Position numbers and translations under genes: made by a program. DNA of 64,000 nucleotides, from contig CAWFFJ010000015.1 in the NCBI GenBank assembly GCA_963814875.1, forward strand, positions 372,001 through 436,000. The letters run 5' to 3'. Positions within the stretch are counted from its first letter, which is position 1. Each line of letters begins with the position of its first letter. The notes under the pieces are model-generated. The model saw only the letters and a program-made list of their open reading frames with translations, ran no database searches and was not told where the DNA came from. This document shows positions 49,204-58,611 of this stretch, piece by piece. This DNA is from CAVSIS01 sp963814875. GTDB lineage: Bacteria > Acidobacteriota > Thermoanaerobaculia > Thermoanaerobaculales > Sulfomarinibacteraceae.

Positions 49204-50397
49204 GTGGCGCCGGTTCGTCTGGTCGCATGCCCGGACGACTACCTGCTTGAGGAGTCACTGAAAGAGGCCGCTGCAGGGGCCTGTGCCGCGCTCGGGGTCG
49301 AAGCGGAGACGTTGCCGGAGGACTCGGCGCCGGTCGACGTCGCCTACGAGGTCCGTTCGCCATCCCTGTTCGCACCGGCGCGGGTGCTGGTCGTCGCCCA
49401 CGCGGGCCCGTGGGTGGCGGCAGCGCCGCGGCGGCGAGGCGCCCGCGACGGCGCGGACGACGGCCTCGACGCGAGCCTGCTCGAGCCGCTGGTCGAGATC
49501 ATTGCGGACGGCGTCCCAGACGAGATTGCACTGATCCTCGGCGCGTGCTGCGCCAGAGAACCCAAGGGACCTCTGGCAGATGCGATCAGGGCCTCGAGCA
49601 CTGGCACACTGGACTGGCTGCCGCTCCCTGCGGATCCCAAGCCGTGGGAGGAGACCCTGCTGTCCGACAGCAGGACGGCAGCCCTGCGAGGGCTGCTCGC
49701 ACGCACCGTGCCCGAGGCCAGATTCGAACGTGACGCCGGGAAGCTGCTGCTCGAGCGGCTCGGTTTCGCTCCCCGGCGCCTGGTCGCAGAGGTCGCGCAA
49801 GCTCGCCGCCGCGGCCGGTGGTGCGGCGATCGGCACCGAGCTGGTGCGACGTCTGGTGCTGCCCCGCGAGCGCTCCACGGAGGTCGTCCGCGACGCTGTG
49901 CTCACGCGCAGTCCGCGGCCCGTCCTGGAGGTGCTCGAGGCCGCCGCCCGCGGCGAGGCGGTGCATGACTGGCGCGGTGCAGGAGATCCCGCCGGGCCGG
50001 GTCGCGTCCACCGTGTCTCGGCCTGGTGGCGAACCTGTTCGCACAGCTGCTCGCGGTGCGCCGCCTCGCCGTTGCCTGCGGCCTTGAGGGGGAGATGGAC
50101 CCGCGCCGGACCGGCGACGGCGGATGGTATCGGAGCGTGTTCCAGCGACGGCTCGCTCCGGCGCTCGAGGCCCGCCTCGCGGAAGGCGCCGGAGACCTGC
50201 TCTCCAGCCGAGGCGGCAAGGCCCCGTCGCCATGGGTGTTGCAGCAGCTGTTCCGCGGCGCCGGCCGTTACGGCGAGGTTGGTCTCGTGACCGCGCTCGC
50301 CGAAGCGGCGCACACCGAGGTCGCCCTGCGCGGGCCCGGCGAGCTCGAGGTGCTGGCCGCCTGGATCGGCCGCCACCTTGGCCAGGTCAGCGCATGA
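49204..50397 (+). pseudogene. holA: DNA polymerase III delta subunit, three single-base frameshifts
   Basis: Clamp-loader subunit delta. The frame from GTG 49204 reads well to ...APRRLVAEV, then continues in the next frame (RKLAAAAGGAAIGTELVRR ... GEAVHDWR), in the third frame (VQEIPPGRVASTV) and back in the first (LVANLFAQLLAVRRLA to the end at 50397). One surplus base near 49795, one near 49976 and one near 50017 explain all of this and keep the overall frame. Deleting them gives a continuous protein of about 396 residues with a normal HolA C-terminal helical domain. The gene is essential in bacteria, so clustered sequencing errors are as likely as real decay. The stop overlaps the next ATG (ATGA). 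Confidence 0.8.
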
Positions 50398-51656
50398 GCC
50401 GCCTCGACGAGCTCGAGGCGCGGCTTGAGCGCCTGCAGGCGGTCGTCGATGCCAGCGTCCTCGTCAACTCGACACTCGACCTGCGCCGGCTCGCCGAGCA
50501 CGTCGTCGACATCGCGACGCGGCTGATCGACGCCGAACGCGGCAGCCTGTTCCTGGTCGACACCGCGGCCGGGACACTCAGCTCGCTGGTCGCTCAGGGG
50601 ATCGGCCAGGCGCCGCTCCGGCTTTCGATCGGTGACGGCATCGTCGGTGCGGTGGCAGCCAGCGGCGAGGCAGAGATTCTCAACGACCCCTATGCCGACG
50701 CCCGCTTCGACCCCGGGGTCGACCGCGCCACCGGCTTTCGCACCCGGTCGCTGCTGACCGTACCGGTCAGCGACCGCGAGGGCACGCTGGTTGCGGTTCT
50801 GCAGCTGCTCAACCACCGCGGCGCCGGATTCACCGGGGACGACGTGGCCTTCCTCGGCGAGCTCGGGGTACCGTTCGCGATCGCCCTCACTACCGCCCGC
50901 CTGCACCGCGACATCGTGGCGCGGGAGCGGATGGGCGAGGAGCTGCGGCTCGCGGCCGAGATTCAGCGAACGCTGCGTCCCCGCGACCTCAGCGGCATTC
51001 CCGGACTCGAGGTCGAGGCCCTGGTGCGGCCGTGCCTCGAGGTCGGAGGAGACTACTACGACGTGATTCCGACCGGCTCCGGTAGTCGCTGGTGGCTGGT
51101 GATGGCGGACATCTCGGGCAAGGGCGTCTCGGCGGGCCTGATCGCCTCCAACGTTCAGGCCTACATGTGGAGTCGGCGCGCCGACCGGCGCTCGCTGCCT
51201 CGGGTGGTCGAGGAGGGCAACGACCTGCTCTATCAGCTCACCCAAGGGCGCAAGTACGCGACCCTAGTGGTGCTCGAGTGGTGCCCGGCGCAACGGCGCC
51301 TGACCTGGGTCAACGCCGGTCATCCGCCGGTGATGCTGGCCCGCGCGGGCGCGGTCGATCGGCTCGGGGCGACGGGTCGTCCGATCGGCATGCTGCCCGA
51401 TCAGCACTATGAGGCCGGCAGCCTCGTGCTCGAGCCCGGCGACCTGCTCGTCCTGTACACGGACGGCGTGCACGAGGCAGGCATGGGCTCCGCCTCCGGG
51501 GAGTACGGCCTTGAACGTCTCGCGGGGTGCCTGGCGACAGCATCGACCGCGCTCGATCTCGTCGGGCGCCTGTCCGTGGACCTTGCCGCGCACCTCGAGG
51601 AGCACCCCCCTGACGACGACGTGACCGTGCTCTGTGCGCGGGTCCTCGCGGGTTGA
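50394..51656 (+). CDS. GAF-domain PP2C/SpoIIE-type serine phosphatase
   Basis: Cytosolic signalling phosphatase of 420 residues. A short coiled coil, then a GAF domain (about 20-165: ATRLIDAERGSLFLVDTAAG, LLTVPVSDREGTLVAVLQLLN), a linker helix (AAEIQRTLRPRDL) and a SpoIIE domain (about 195-420) with metal sites in EVGGDYYDVI, MADISGKGVSAGL, VNAGHPPVML, LVLYTDGVHEA and PPDDDVTVL. Usually it dephosphorylates an anti-sigma-factor antagonist; no such partner gene is adjacent. Coupled to holA. Confidence 0.92.
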   Translation: MSRLDELEARLERLQAVVDASVLVNSTLDLRRLAEHVVDIATRLIDAERGSLFLVDTAAGTLSSLVAQGIGQAPLRLSIGDGIVGAVAASGEAEILNDPYADARFDPGVDRATGFRTRSLLTVPVSDREGTLVAVLQLLNHRGAGFTGDDVAFLGELGVPFAIALTTARLHRDIVARERMGEELRLAAEIQRTLRPRDLSGIPGLEVEALVRPCLEVGGDYYDVIPTGSGSRWWLVMADISGKGVSAGLIASNVQAYMWSRRADRRSLPRVVEEGNDLLYQLTQGRKYATLVVLEWCPAQRRLTWVNAGHPPVMLARAGAVDRLGATGRPIGMLPDQHYEAGSLVLEPGDLLVLYTDGVHEAGMGSASGEYGLERLAGCLATASTALDLVGRLSVDLAAHLEEHPPDDDVTVLCARVLAG

Positions 51657-51831
51657 CGTCGCGCTTCACCGAGCGGACCGAGCCTGGGTCGTGGACGGTG
51701 GCGGAGGTCTTTGTGAGGCGCCGTTGAGATCAACTCAGAGCTGTACTACTCTCCCGCGGAGGTCGGCGGGGATCTCCACGATCACCTGCTTCGTTTCGTG
51801 ACCGCGATCCATCAACGGGAGACGGAACCGC

Positions 51832-54114
51832 ATGGGCATGTTCCAGGTCGCCGTGGTGATCCTGCTCGGTCTTGCCGTGTCCGACCTGATCGTGGGCGTC
51901 AGCAATGACGCCGTCAACTTCCTGAACTCGTCGATCGGCTCGCGGGTGGCGCCCCGCAAGGTCATCCTGGCGGTCGCCAGTGTCGGCATCCTGGCGGGTG
52001 TCACCTTCTCGAGCGGCATGATGGAGGTCGCCCGGAAGGGGATCTTCCACCCCGAGTACTTCACCATGCCTGAGCTGGTGGTGGTGTTCCTGGCGGTGAT
52101 GCTGACCGACATCATTTTGCTCGACCTCTACAACACCTTTGGTCTGCCGACCTCGACCACCGTCTCGATCGTCTTCGAGCTGCTCGGAGCGGCGGTCGCG
52201 GTCTCCACGATCATGCTCCACCGGCGCGGAGACAGCCTCGCCAACCTGGTCAATTACATCAACACCGGCAAGGCGCTGACGATCATCTTCGGGATCCTGC
52301 TCTCGGTGGTCGTGGCGTTCTTCAGCGGGGCCCTGGTCCAGTTCGTCAGCCGCGTCATCTTCACCTTCGACTTCGAGCGTCGTTTGCGCCGGTGGGGCGG
52401 CCTGTGGGGCGGTGCCGCGCTGGCCTCGATCGTGTATTTCATCCTGATCAAGGGCGCCAAGGGCGCCTCGTTCCTGACCCCGGACACCGTCGCGTGGATC
52501 AACGGCCACTCGCGCGCGATCCTGCTCGGGTCGTTCGCGGTGTGCGCGGCGGTATTCCAGCTCCTGCTCTGGTTCACCCGTGTCCAGATTCTCAAGGTGA
52601 TCGTCCTGGTCGGCACCTTCGCGCTCGCGATGGCGTTCGCCGCGAACGACCTGGTGAACTTCATCGGCGTCCCGCTCGCGGGCCTCAGCGCGGTGACCAT
52701 CGCCGGCGCCAGCGAGACGCCGCTGACCCTCGCGATGAAAGCGCTGCAGCAGCCGGTCCGCTCCAACACGATCTACCTGCTGATCGCTGGCCTGGTCATG
52801 GTCGCGACCCTTTGGCTGTCGCGTAAGTCCCGCACAGTGACCCGGACCGAGGTCCGTCTCGGCCGGCAGGACGAGGGCTATGAGAGGTTCGAGTCGACGG
52901 TGCTGTCGCGGGCGATCGTGCGCCTGGTGGCGGCAGTCTTCGACAGCACCGTCACGGCGATCCCGGCCTCGGTCCGGAGGTGGATCGGGAGCCGCTTTGA
53001 CTGCGCTGACACCCGGCCGCAACCCGATCCTGACGGTACGGTACCCTCGTTCGACCTCCTGCGGGCGGGCGTCAACATGGTGGTTTCGGCCGCCCTCATC
53101 TCACTCGCCACCTCGTACAAGCTGCCCCTCTCGACCACCTACGTCACCTTCATGGTCGCGATGGGTGCGTCCCTGTCCGACCAGGCATGGGGTCGGGAGA
53201 GCGCCGCCTACCGAGTCAGCGGGGTCCTGACAGTGGTCGGCGGCTGGTTCGTCACTGCCATGATGGCGTTCACGGTCTCGGCGCTGTTCGCGACCGCGAT
53301 CTACTTCGGGCGCGCGATCGCCGTGCTTGGAATCGCGGCGCTGGTGGTCGCCGTCATCCTCCACACTCACCGAGTGCACCGCAGCCGCGAGCACGAGGAG
53401 CGGGTCGCCGAAGTCTTCAACCTGCGCAAGATCACCGACGCCCAGGCTGCCATCGCCGCCACCTCCGAGCATGCCGGTGTCCTGCTCGGCGAGGTGCGGA
53501 CGATCCTCGACGCGGCCTTTGCGGGGGTGTTTGCGAACGACCGCCCGGCGCTGAAGGCCAACCGCTTCCGTCAGCGCACGGTGCAGCGTTGGTCCAACGT
53601 CATCGCTGCCAATATCTTCAAGGTCCTGCGCCTGCTGGACCGTGCGGACGTGGCGGAGTCCCAGCGCTACGCTCAGACGATGAGCTCGCTCCAGGAGATC
53701 ACCGAGAGCCTGCGTGACATGGTGATGCGCGCCCATCTCCACGTGGCCAACAACCATGCCGGCCTGCTCGAGGCACAAAAGGCGGAGCTCGAGCAGGTGC
53801 GGCAGCAGGTGACCGAGATCCTGGGCATGGCTTCCGAGGCGCTACTGCAACGATCCAGGCCAGGTGACGCAGCCGTCGTCGAACGCCACCGCGAGCTCCG
53901 CCTCCTCGTCCACGAGTACGACCAGAATCAAATCCTCCGCATCCAGGACAACTCTTCGAAGACACGGCTGAGCATCCTCTTCTACAGCTTCTTGTGGGAC
54001 TCGCTGAAGATCGCAGAGCAGACCCTCCACCTGCTCGGGGTGTTCCGCGAGCCGATGGCGCTGCGGGCCGCGGCCGAGGTCATGGCCGAGCCCGTCGAGC
54101 TCGTCCCGCGGTGA
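51832..54114 (+). CDS. Pit-family inorganic phosphate transporter with PhoU-like C-terminal domain
   Basis: Membrane protein of 760 residues. Two PiT signature repeats: GVSNDAVNFLNSSIGSRVAPRK near residue 25 and MAFAANDLVNFIGVPLAGL near 265, with LPTSTTVSIVFELLGAAVAV and KLPLSTTYVTFMVAMGASL as the matching second motifs. About twelve segments end near residue 515. The last 240 residues are soluble helices with a PhoU-like look (EHAGVLLGEVRTILDAAF ... SLQEITESLRDMVMRAHLH). Low-affinity, proton- or sodium-coupled phosphate uptake. No Pho box was found in 51657-51831. ATG 51838 is an alternative start. Confidence 0.9.
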   Translation: MGMFQVAVVILLGLAVSDLIVGVSNDAVNFLNSSIGSRVAPRKVILAVASVGILAGVTFSSGMMEVARKGIFHPEYFTMPELVVVFLAVMLTDIILLDLYNTFGLPTSTTVSIVFELLGAAVAVSTIMLHRRGDSLANLVNYINTGKALTIIFGILLSVVVAFFSGALVQFVSRVIFTFDFERRLRRWGGLWGGAALASIVYFILIKGAKGASFLTPDTVAWINGHSRAILLGSFAVCAAVFQLLLWFTRVQILKVIVLVGTFALAMAFAANDLVNFIGVPLAGLSAVTIAGASETPLTLAMKALQQPVRSNTIYLLIAGLVMVATLWLSRKSRTVTRTEVRLGRQDEGYERFESTVLSRAIVRLVAAVFDSTVTAIPASVRRWIGSRFDCADTRPQPDPDGTVPSFDLLRAGVNMVVSAALISLATSYKLPLSTTYVTFMVAMGASLSDQAWGRESAAYRVSGVLTVVGGWFVTAMMAFTVSALFATAIYFGRAIAVLGIAALVVAVILHTHRVHRSREHEERVAEVFNLRKITDAQAAIAATSEHAGVLLGEVRTILDAAFAGVFANDRPALKANRFRQRTVQRWSNVIAANIFKVLRLLDRADVAESQRYAQTMSSLQEITESLRDMVMRAHLHVANNHAGLLEAQKAELEQVRQQVTEILGMASEALLQRSRPGDAAVVERHRELRLLVHEYDQNQILRIQDNSSKTRLSILFYSFLWDSLKIAEQTLHLLGVFREPMALRAAAEVMAEPVELVPR

Positions 54115-54119
54115 CGCCT

Positions 54120-54215
54120 GCAGCCAAGAGCGCGAGACGCAAGACGTAAGCGGCCGCAGGGGAGGAGCTTGTCTCCGCCCAGGACGTAGGACGCAGGACC
54201 CAAAACGCAACAGGT
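54120..54215 (+). repeat. degenerate short repeats
   Basis: Decayed copies of words like GACGCAAGAC, GACGTAGGACGCAGGAC and AAAACGCAAC. Intergenic, between the convergent Pit and HAD genes. Confidence 0.35.
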
Positions 54216-54236
54216 TGCGGGATTGAGGCGCTAGGC

Positions 54237-54944
54237 TCAGAGCAGGTCGAGCAGCTCGTCGAGACGCTCGATGCGGCAGAAGCCGTCAGCCGCGAAACGA
54301 CCCTGCCGGTCGATCAGCACCGCCTTCAGGCCGGCCGCTGTCGCGCCCCGGTAGTCCTCGAGCGGACTGTCCCCGACGTGGGCGGCCGCGTCCGGCGTCG
54401 CCCCGAGACGCTCCAGCGTGCGGCGGAAGATCTCCGGATCTGGTTTTTCGATGCCTTCGATGCGCGACACCGTGACGGTGGCCATGTGCCGCATCAGGTC
54501 GAGACCGGCGAGAATCTCCGGCAGCCTACTGTCCCAGTTGGAGACCACCGCGAGCCGCTGCCCGCGCCTGCGCAGGGCCGCGAGAGTTGGGTGGACCTCG
54601 GGGTAGGTCCGCCACAGGGACGGCTCGGCGAAGGCCGTCCAGAGCTCGTCGAGCAGCGGCTGCCATGGGGCGTCGTGCGCGAGCTGATCGAGCACCTGGC
54701 GGACGAACAGGCCCCACCAGGCGCGCTCGCCACCGGGCGTGCCGCCGTAGCGGTCCTCCCCCGGACGGGAGTCGTGCTGCATCGCCGCCCAGGTGTCGGC
54801 AAAGGCCGGCGCGACCTCGTCAGCGGTCACGGTGCGCCCAAGCCGGCTCATCGCCCGGGCGTACAGGACCGGCGGTGCCGGGTCGGCGTAGAGCAGGGTG
54901 TGACCGGCGTCGAGGCAGATCGCAGACACGGTGCGGCGAGCCAT
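54237..54944 (-). CDS. HAD-superfamily hydrolase, HDHD3-like
   Basis: Protein of 235 residues with the HAD core: motif I AICLDAGHTLL, a helical cap, motif II VVSNWDSRL, motif III Lys in EKPDPEIF and motif IV HVGDSPLEDYRGA. In motif I the second Asp is Gly (DAGHT), as in several HDHD3/DREG-2-like proteins, so phosphatase activity may be altered. ATG 54944 is chosen: it stands seven bases after TAGAAT, while the ATG at 54953 overlaps that box. Divergent from the DUF3857 gene. Confidence 0.85.
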   Translation of the reverse strand: MARRTVSAICLDAGHTLLYADPAPPVLYARAMSRLGRTVTADEVAPAFADTWAAMQHDSRPGEDRYGGTPGGERAWWGLFVRQVLDQLAHDAPWQPLLDELWTAFAEPSLWRTYPEVHPTLAALRRRGQRLAVVSNWDSRLPEILAGLDLMRHMATVTVSRIEGIEKPDPEIFRRTLERLGATPDAAAHVGDSPLEDYRGATAAGLKAVLIDRQGRFAADGFCRIERLDELLDLL

Positions 54945-54951
54945 CTCCGGC

Positions 54952-54957
54952 ATTCTA
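54952..54957 (-). promoter_or_regulatory. TAGAAT -10 box, leaderless start of HAD gene
   Basis: On the minus strand TAGAAT ends seven bases before ATG 54944. Confidence 0.45.
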
Positions 54958-54993
54958 ACGGGGCGCGCCCTGGGTGCTTGAATTCGGATCTGC

Positions 54994-54999
54994 GATACT
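54994..54999 (+). promoter_or_regulatory. GATACT -10 box, leaderless start of DUF3857 gene
   Basis: GATACT ends six bases before ATG 55006. Together with the HAD box it forms a compact divergent promoter in about 50 bases. Confidence 0.4.
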
Positions 55000-55005
55000 G
55001 CCGCG

Positions 55006-58000
55006 ATGCAGGTCGACCGACTCCGCCGTGCCCCTGGATCGGCCCGTCACCGCCAGGACGCGCCCGCGACCCGACAGGGCCTCGCCCTCCTTGCTCTGCT
55101 CGCCCTCGCACCGTTGGCGTCCGTGGCCCGCGAGGCGCCGGCGACGAGCGGTGTCCAGGCCCGTGTCGAACGCCACCTCGAGGAGGCTGTCGCCGGCGGC
55201 CTCGAGCCGACCGACATGCACCACCTGGTATTTGCGTTCAACTGGCGGGAGACCCTGCCCGACTGGCGCTGGATCGCGCCTGCTCTCGACCGTCTCACAG
55301 CAGCTCGCCCGGTCGATCCTCTGATGGCCGAGGAGGTGCGCCTACTGCGCGCCCGGGTGGCTGTCGATGAGGGTCGTCCGGCCGCCGCCCGCGAGCTTTT
55401 TCAAGCGGACGGGGGCTTGAGCGGCTGGTGGCTGACGGGGCCGTTCCCGCTCGACGAGCTCGAGGACTTCGCGACCCGCGCCGAGTTGCCCGCGGCGACC
55501 GCCGAGTGGCGCCCGGTCCCCGGGGCAGACCCGATCGGGTGGGTCCGGGTGGCGGGCCTGGTGTGGCCGGCCCAGCGGCAGATGGTGTACCTCGCCACCA
55601 CCGTCGTCAGCCGGCGCGAGCAGCCGGTGGCGCTGCGCCTCGGCGCCGCTCAGGTGGCGCGGGCGTGGCTCAACGGCGCCGAGGTACTGACCACCCCGCG
55701 ACCCCTCAGCCATGCTGAGGACCAGGTGTCCGCGGGCGCGTGGCTGCGCCAGGGGCGCAACCTGCTCATCGTCGCGGTGGCCTCCGAGAGCGACGACTGG
55801 TGGCTGCGGGTGCACCTGACCGCGCCGGACGGCTCGCGCGCAGCAGGCGTGCGCGAGGAAATCGTACCGCCCGCAGTCGTCACCGCGCTCGGCAGGCCGG
55901 CGCCCGAGATCCGCTCGCTCGAGTCCGAGCTGCGCGCTGCGGTCGCCGCCGGCCGCCAAGGCGCCCGTACGGCGCTCGCCGCCTACCTGGTGATTCGCCC
56001 GCCCCAGCCGCGCGACACCGGCGACGCGCGCGCCGCCTGCGTGGCCGCGCGGGCCGAGGCGCCGGGCGAGGCGCGACTCCTGGAGAGCCTCATCACCAAC
56101 GAGCCCAAGGCGGTGCGGGCACTGCTCGAGGACGCGGTCGAGGCCGACCCGGGGCTGGTGTGGGCGCGAGTCGGTCTGGCCGCCTGGTACCACCAGCACG
56201 GACTGTTCAGCGAGGCTGCTGCGCGCCTCGAGCCGGCCCGCGAGGAGCCGGCGGTTCGCGCGGTCCAGCTCGACATGGAGGCCGACCTGTGGGGTATGCT
56301 CGCCCTGCCCCGGCTCGAAGCTCTCTCCCGACGTACTCCGCAGTGCGTCGAGGTCGGCGTGCTGCTCGGGCGCGAGGCGGTGGCCGCCAAGCGCTGGAAC
56401 ACCCTGCACGAGGCCCTCGAGCGGCTGCGCGGGATCACCCCCGGACGCCCGGAGGTGCTCGAGCTCGACGAGCGGGCGGCGGTCGATTGCGGCGACAGCG
56501 CCGGGCTCAGACGCCAGGTGGCCGACTCGCTCGAGCGCGACCCGAACCTGACCGGGACGAGGGTCCGTCTCGCCCGCCTCGACCTCGCCGCCGGCGACAC
56601 CGCGGCCTCCCGCCAGGTGCTCGAGCAGGGCCTCACGCGCAGCCCGGACGATCCCGATCTGCTGCTCGAGCTGGCGCGGCTCGAACACGCCGACGGCCAC
56701 GACCAGGCGGCTACCACGCTCGCCAGGCGCCTGCTCGAGGTGCGTCCCCAGGAGCGCCGCGCCCAGCGCCTGCTCAAGCTGCTCGGCGAGGGCGGCGACG
56801 ACAGCGCTTGGCTGCGCCAGCCGGCCGCGCTATGGCAGCTCGCCGACGCGGCCGCAGGCGACGACCCGGCGGTCGAGGTCCTCGAACATCAGGAGCTGCG
56901 CTTTCTACCGGGGCAACTGACCGAGGAACGGGTTCAACGCGCCTGGCTGGTGCGGACCGCGGCCCAGGCGCAGGACCTCGAGGACTCCGTGGTGGCCTAC
57001 GTTCCCGAGCGCCAGCGGCTGCGGGTGCTCGCGGCACGGGTCCTGCGGAGGGACGGCAGCGAGGTCAGCGCCCGCCAGAGTGACAGCCCCCGGCTCGCCG
57101 AGCCCGAGTTCAATCTCTACTACGACACCCGGCTGCGGCGCTTCGACTTCTCCCCGCTCCAGGACGGAGACCTGGTCGAGCTCAGCTACATCCTCTCGGA
57201 GACCTCGGAGGCCAACGAGACAGGTCCCTACCGGGGCGGGCTGGTGACCATCGGCGGAGACCTACCGACCCACCTCGAGGAGGTCGCGATGGTCAGCCGG
57301 GACGGCGTTCTGCCCGCCTGGGAGCTCGCCCATCTCGACGCCGAGCCGGTGCGCAGCGACGAGCCCGGCGGCGGTATCCGGCTGCAGTGGGTGTGGCGCG
57401 GGTTGGCGGCCGTGCCGCGGGACCTGCCGCCTGCGCCCCGACTCACGGTTCAGCCGTATCTGACCTACTCCAACCACCCCGACTGGGGAGAGCTGGCAGA
57501 CTGGTACGCTCGCCACGTCGCACCCCGCATCGTGGCCTCGCGCCAGGTTGAGGAGCTCGCCCATCGGCTCAGCGACGGTCTCCCCGACCGGAACGCCAAG
57601 ATCCGGGCGATCTACCGCTATGTGACCGACGAGATCCGCTACGTCGGGCTCGAGCTGGGTGAGCACCGCTACCGCCCGTTTTCGGCCGACTGGGTGCTCA
57701 ACCACGGCATCGGCGACTGCAAGGACAAGGCCGGGTTCCTGGTCAGCCTGCTCGGGGCGGTCGACATCCCGGCGAAGATGGTCCTTGTCCGAACCGCCGA
57801 CGAGGGCCCGGTCGCGTCGCGGATCGCAGTGCTCGAGGACTTCAACCACGCCATCGCCTACCTACCTGAAGATCACATGTGGCTCGACGGCACTGCGTCG
57901 GGCCATGATCCGACCCTTCCGCCCGGTCTCGACCAGGGAGCGTGGGCCCTGGTCATCGAAGGCCGCGACAGTCGGCCGGTGACCACCCCGGTGGTCGGCG

Positions 58001-58611
58001 CCGGCGTCGACCGCCTCGACTTCTCGCTCGCGCGGGGTGACGCCGGCACGGTTGACCTCTCGGTCGCGATCGAGGCGACCGGAGATGCCGCCAGCCGCCG
58101 GCGAGGGATCCTTGCCGGGAGCCAGGACCCACGCCGCATCGCGCGCTGGGTCCAGGGCATGTTCCCTTCAGCGAGCCTCGTCGGCGAGCCCGAGATCAGG
58201 GTTCGGCCGGGCCGCGATCCGGTCACCCTCCAGATCCACGCGACGGTGCCGCGCTCCGCACTGCTCGCCGGCGGCGGCATTCCGACCTATCCGGGTGAGC
58301 TCAACCTGGTGTCGCGGCTCGCCCCCGGCGGCGAGCGCCACGGGCCGCTCCTGCTAACGGTGGAGCCGCGCCAGGAGTGGTCGGTGACGGTCGACCTCGG
58401 CCGTCCACCGACCACTCGCCCCGAGCCGCTCGAGCTATCCTCCGACATTGGCACCCTCCGGGTGACAGTCGAGCCCCGGGCGACCGGCTGGCGCCTCGCC
58501 GGGACCTTTGAGCTCAAGCCGGGCCTGCTGCCCGCCGAGCGCGCGGGCGAGCTGCGCGACTTCCTGGTCCAGGTCGAACGCGCCCTGGTCCGTCCCCTGG
58601 AGGTGCCGTGA
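55006..58611 (+). CDS. giant DUF3857/transglutaminase-like protein with TPR region
   Basis: Exported or membrane-facing protein of 1201 residues. Order: a short hydrophobic start (GLALLALLALAPLASVA), a galactose-binding-like beta domain (about 130-290), TPR-like helices (about 300-610), a DUF3857 domain (about 625-800: VVAYVPERQRLRVLAARVLRRDG, LVELSYILSETSE) and a transglutaminase core (about 850-970). Catalytic Cys905 (HGIGDCKDKAGFL), His948 (FNHAIAYLP) and Asp961 (WLDGTA) are present. Common in Acidobacteria and Bacteroidetes; substrates unknown. It is followed, with a GTGATG overlap, by a paralogue that lost this triad. Confidence 0.88.
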   Translation: MQVDRLRRAPGSARHRQDAPATRQGLALLALLALAPLASVAREAPATSGVQARVERHLEEAVAGGLEPTDMHHLVFAFNWRETLPDWRWIAPALDRLTAARPVDPLMAEEVRLLRARVAVDEGRPAAARELFQADGGLSGWWLTGPFPLDELEDFATRAELPAATAEWRPVPGADPIGWVRVAGLVWPAQRQMVYLATTVVSRREQPVALRLGAAQVARAWLNGAEVLTTPRPLSHAEDQVSAGAWLRQGRNLLIVAVASESDDWWLRVHLTAPDGSRAAGVREEIVPPAVVTALGRPAPEIRSLESELRAAVAAGRQGARTALAAYLVIRPPQPRDTGDARAACVAARAEAPGEARLLESLITNEPKAVRALLEDAVEADPGLVWARVGLAAWYHQHGLFSEAAARLEPAREEPAVRAVQLDMEADLWGMLALPRLEALSRRTPQCVEVGVLLGREAVAAKRWNTLHEALERLRGITPGRPEVLELDERAAVDCGDSAGLRRQVADSLERDPNLTGTRVRLARLDLAAGDTAASRQVLEQGLTRSPDDPDLLLELARLEHADGHDQAATTLARRLLEVRPQERRAQRLLKLLGEGGDDSAWLRQPAALWQLADAAAGDDPAVEVLEHQELRFLPGQLTEERVQRAWLVRTAAQAQDLEDSVVAYVPERQRLRVLAARVLRRDGSEVSARQSDSPRLAEPEFNLYYDTRLRRFDFSPLQDGDLVELSYILSETSEANETGPYRGGLVTIGGDLPTHLEEVAMVSRDGVLPAWELAHLDAEPVRSDEPGGGIRLQWVWRGLAAVPRDLPPAPRLTVQPYLTYSNHPDWGELADWYARHVAPRIVASRQVEELAHRLSDGLPDRNAKIRAIYRYVTDEIRYVGLELGEHRYRPFSADWVLNHGIGDCKDKAGFLVSLLGAVDIPAKMVLVRTADEGPVASRIAVLEDFNHAIAYLPEDHMWLDGTASGHDPTLPPGLDQGAWALVIEGRDSRPVTTPVVGAGVDRLDFSLARGDAGTVDLSVAIEATGDAASRRRGILAGSQDPRRIARWVQGMFPSASLVGEPEIRVRPGRDPVTLQIHATVPRSALLAGGGIPTYPGELNLVSRLAPGGERHGPLLLTVEPRQEWSVTVDLGRPPTTRPEPLELSSDIGTLRVTVEPRATGWRLAGTFELKPGLLPAERAGELRDFLVQVERALVRPLEVP

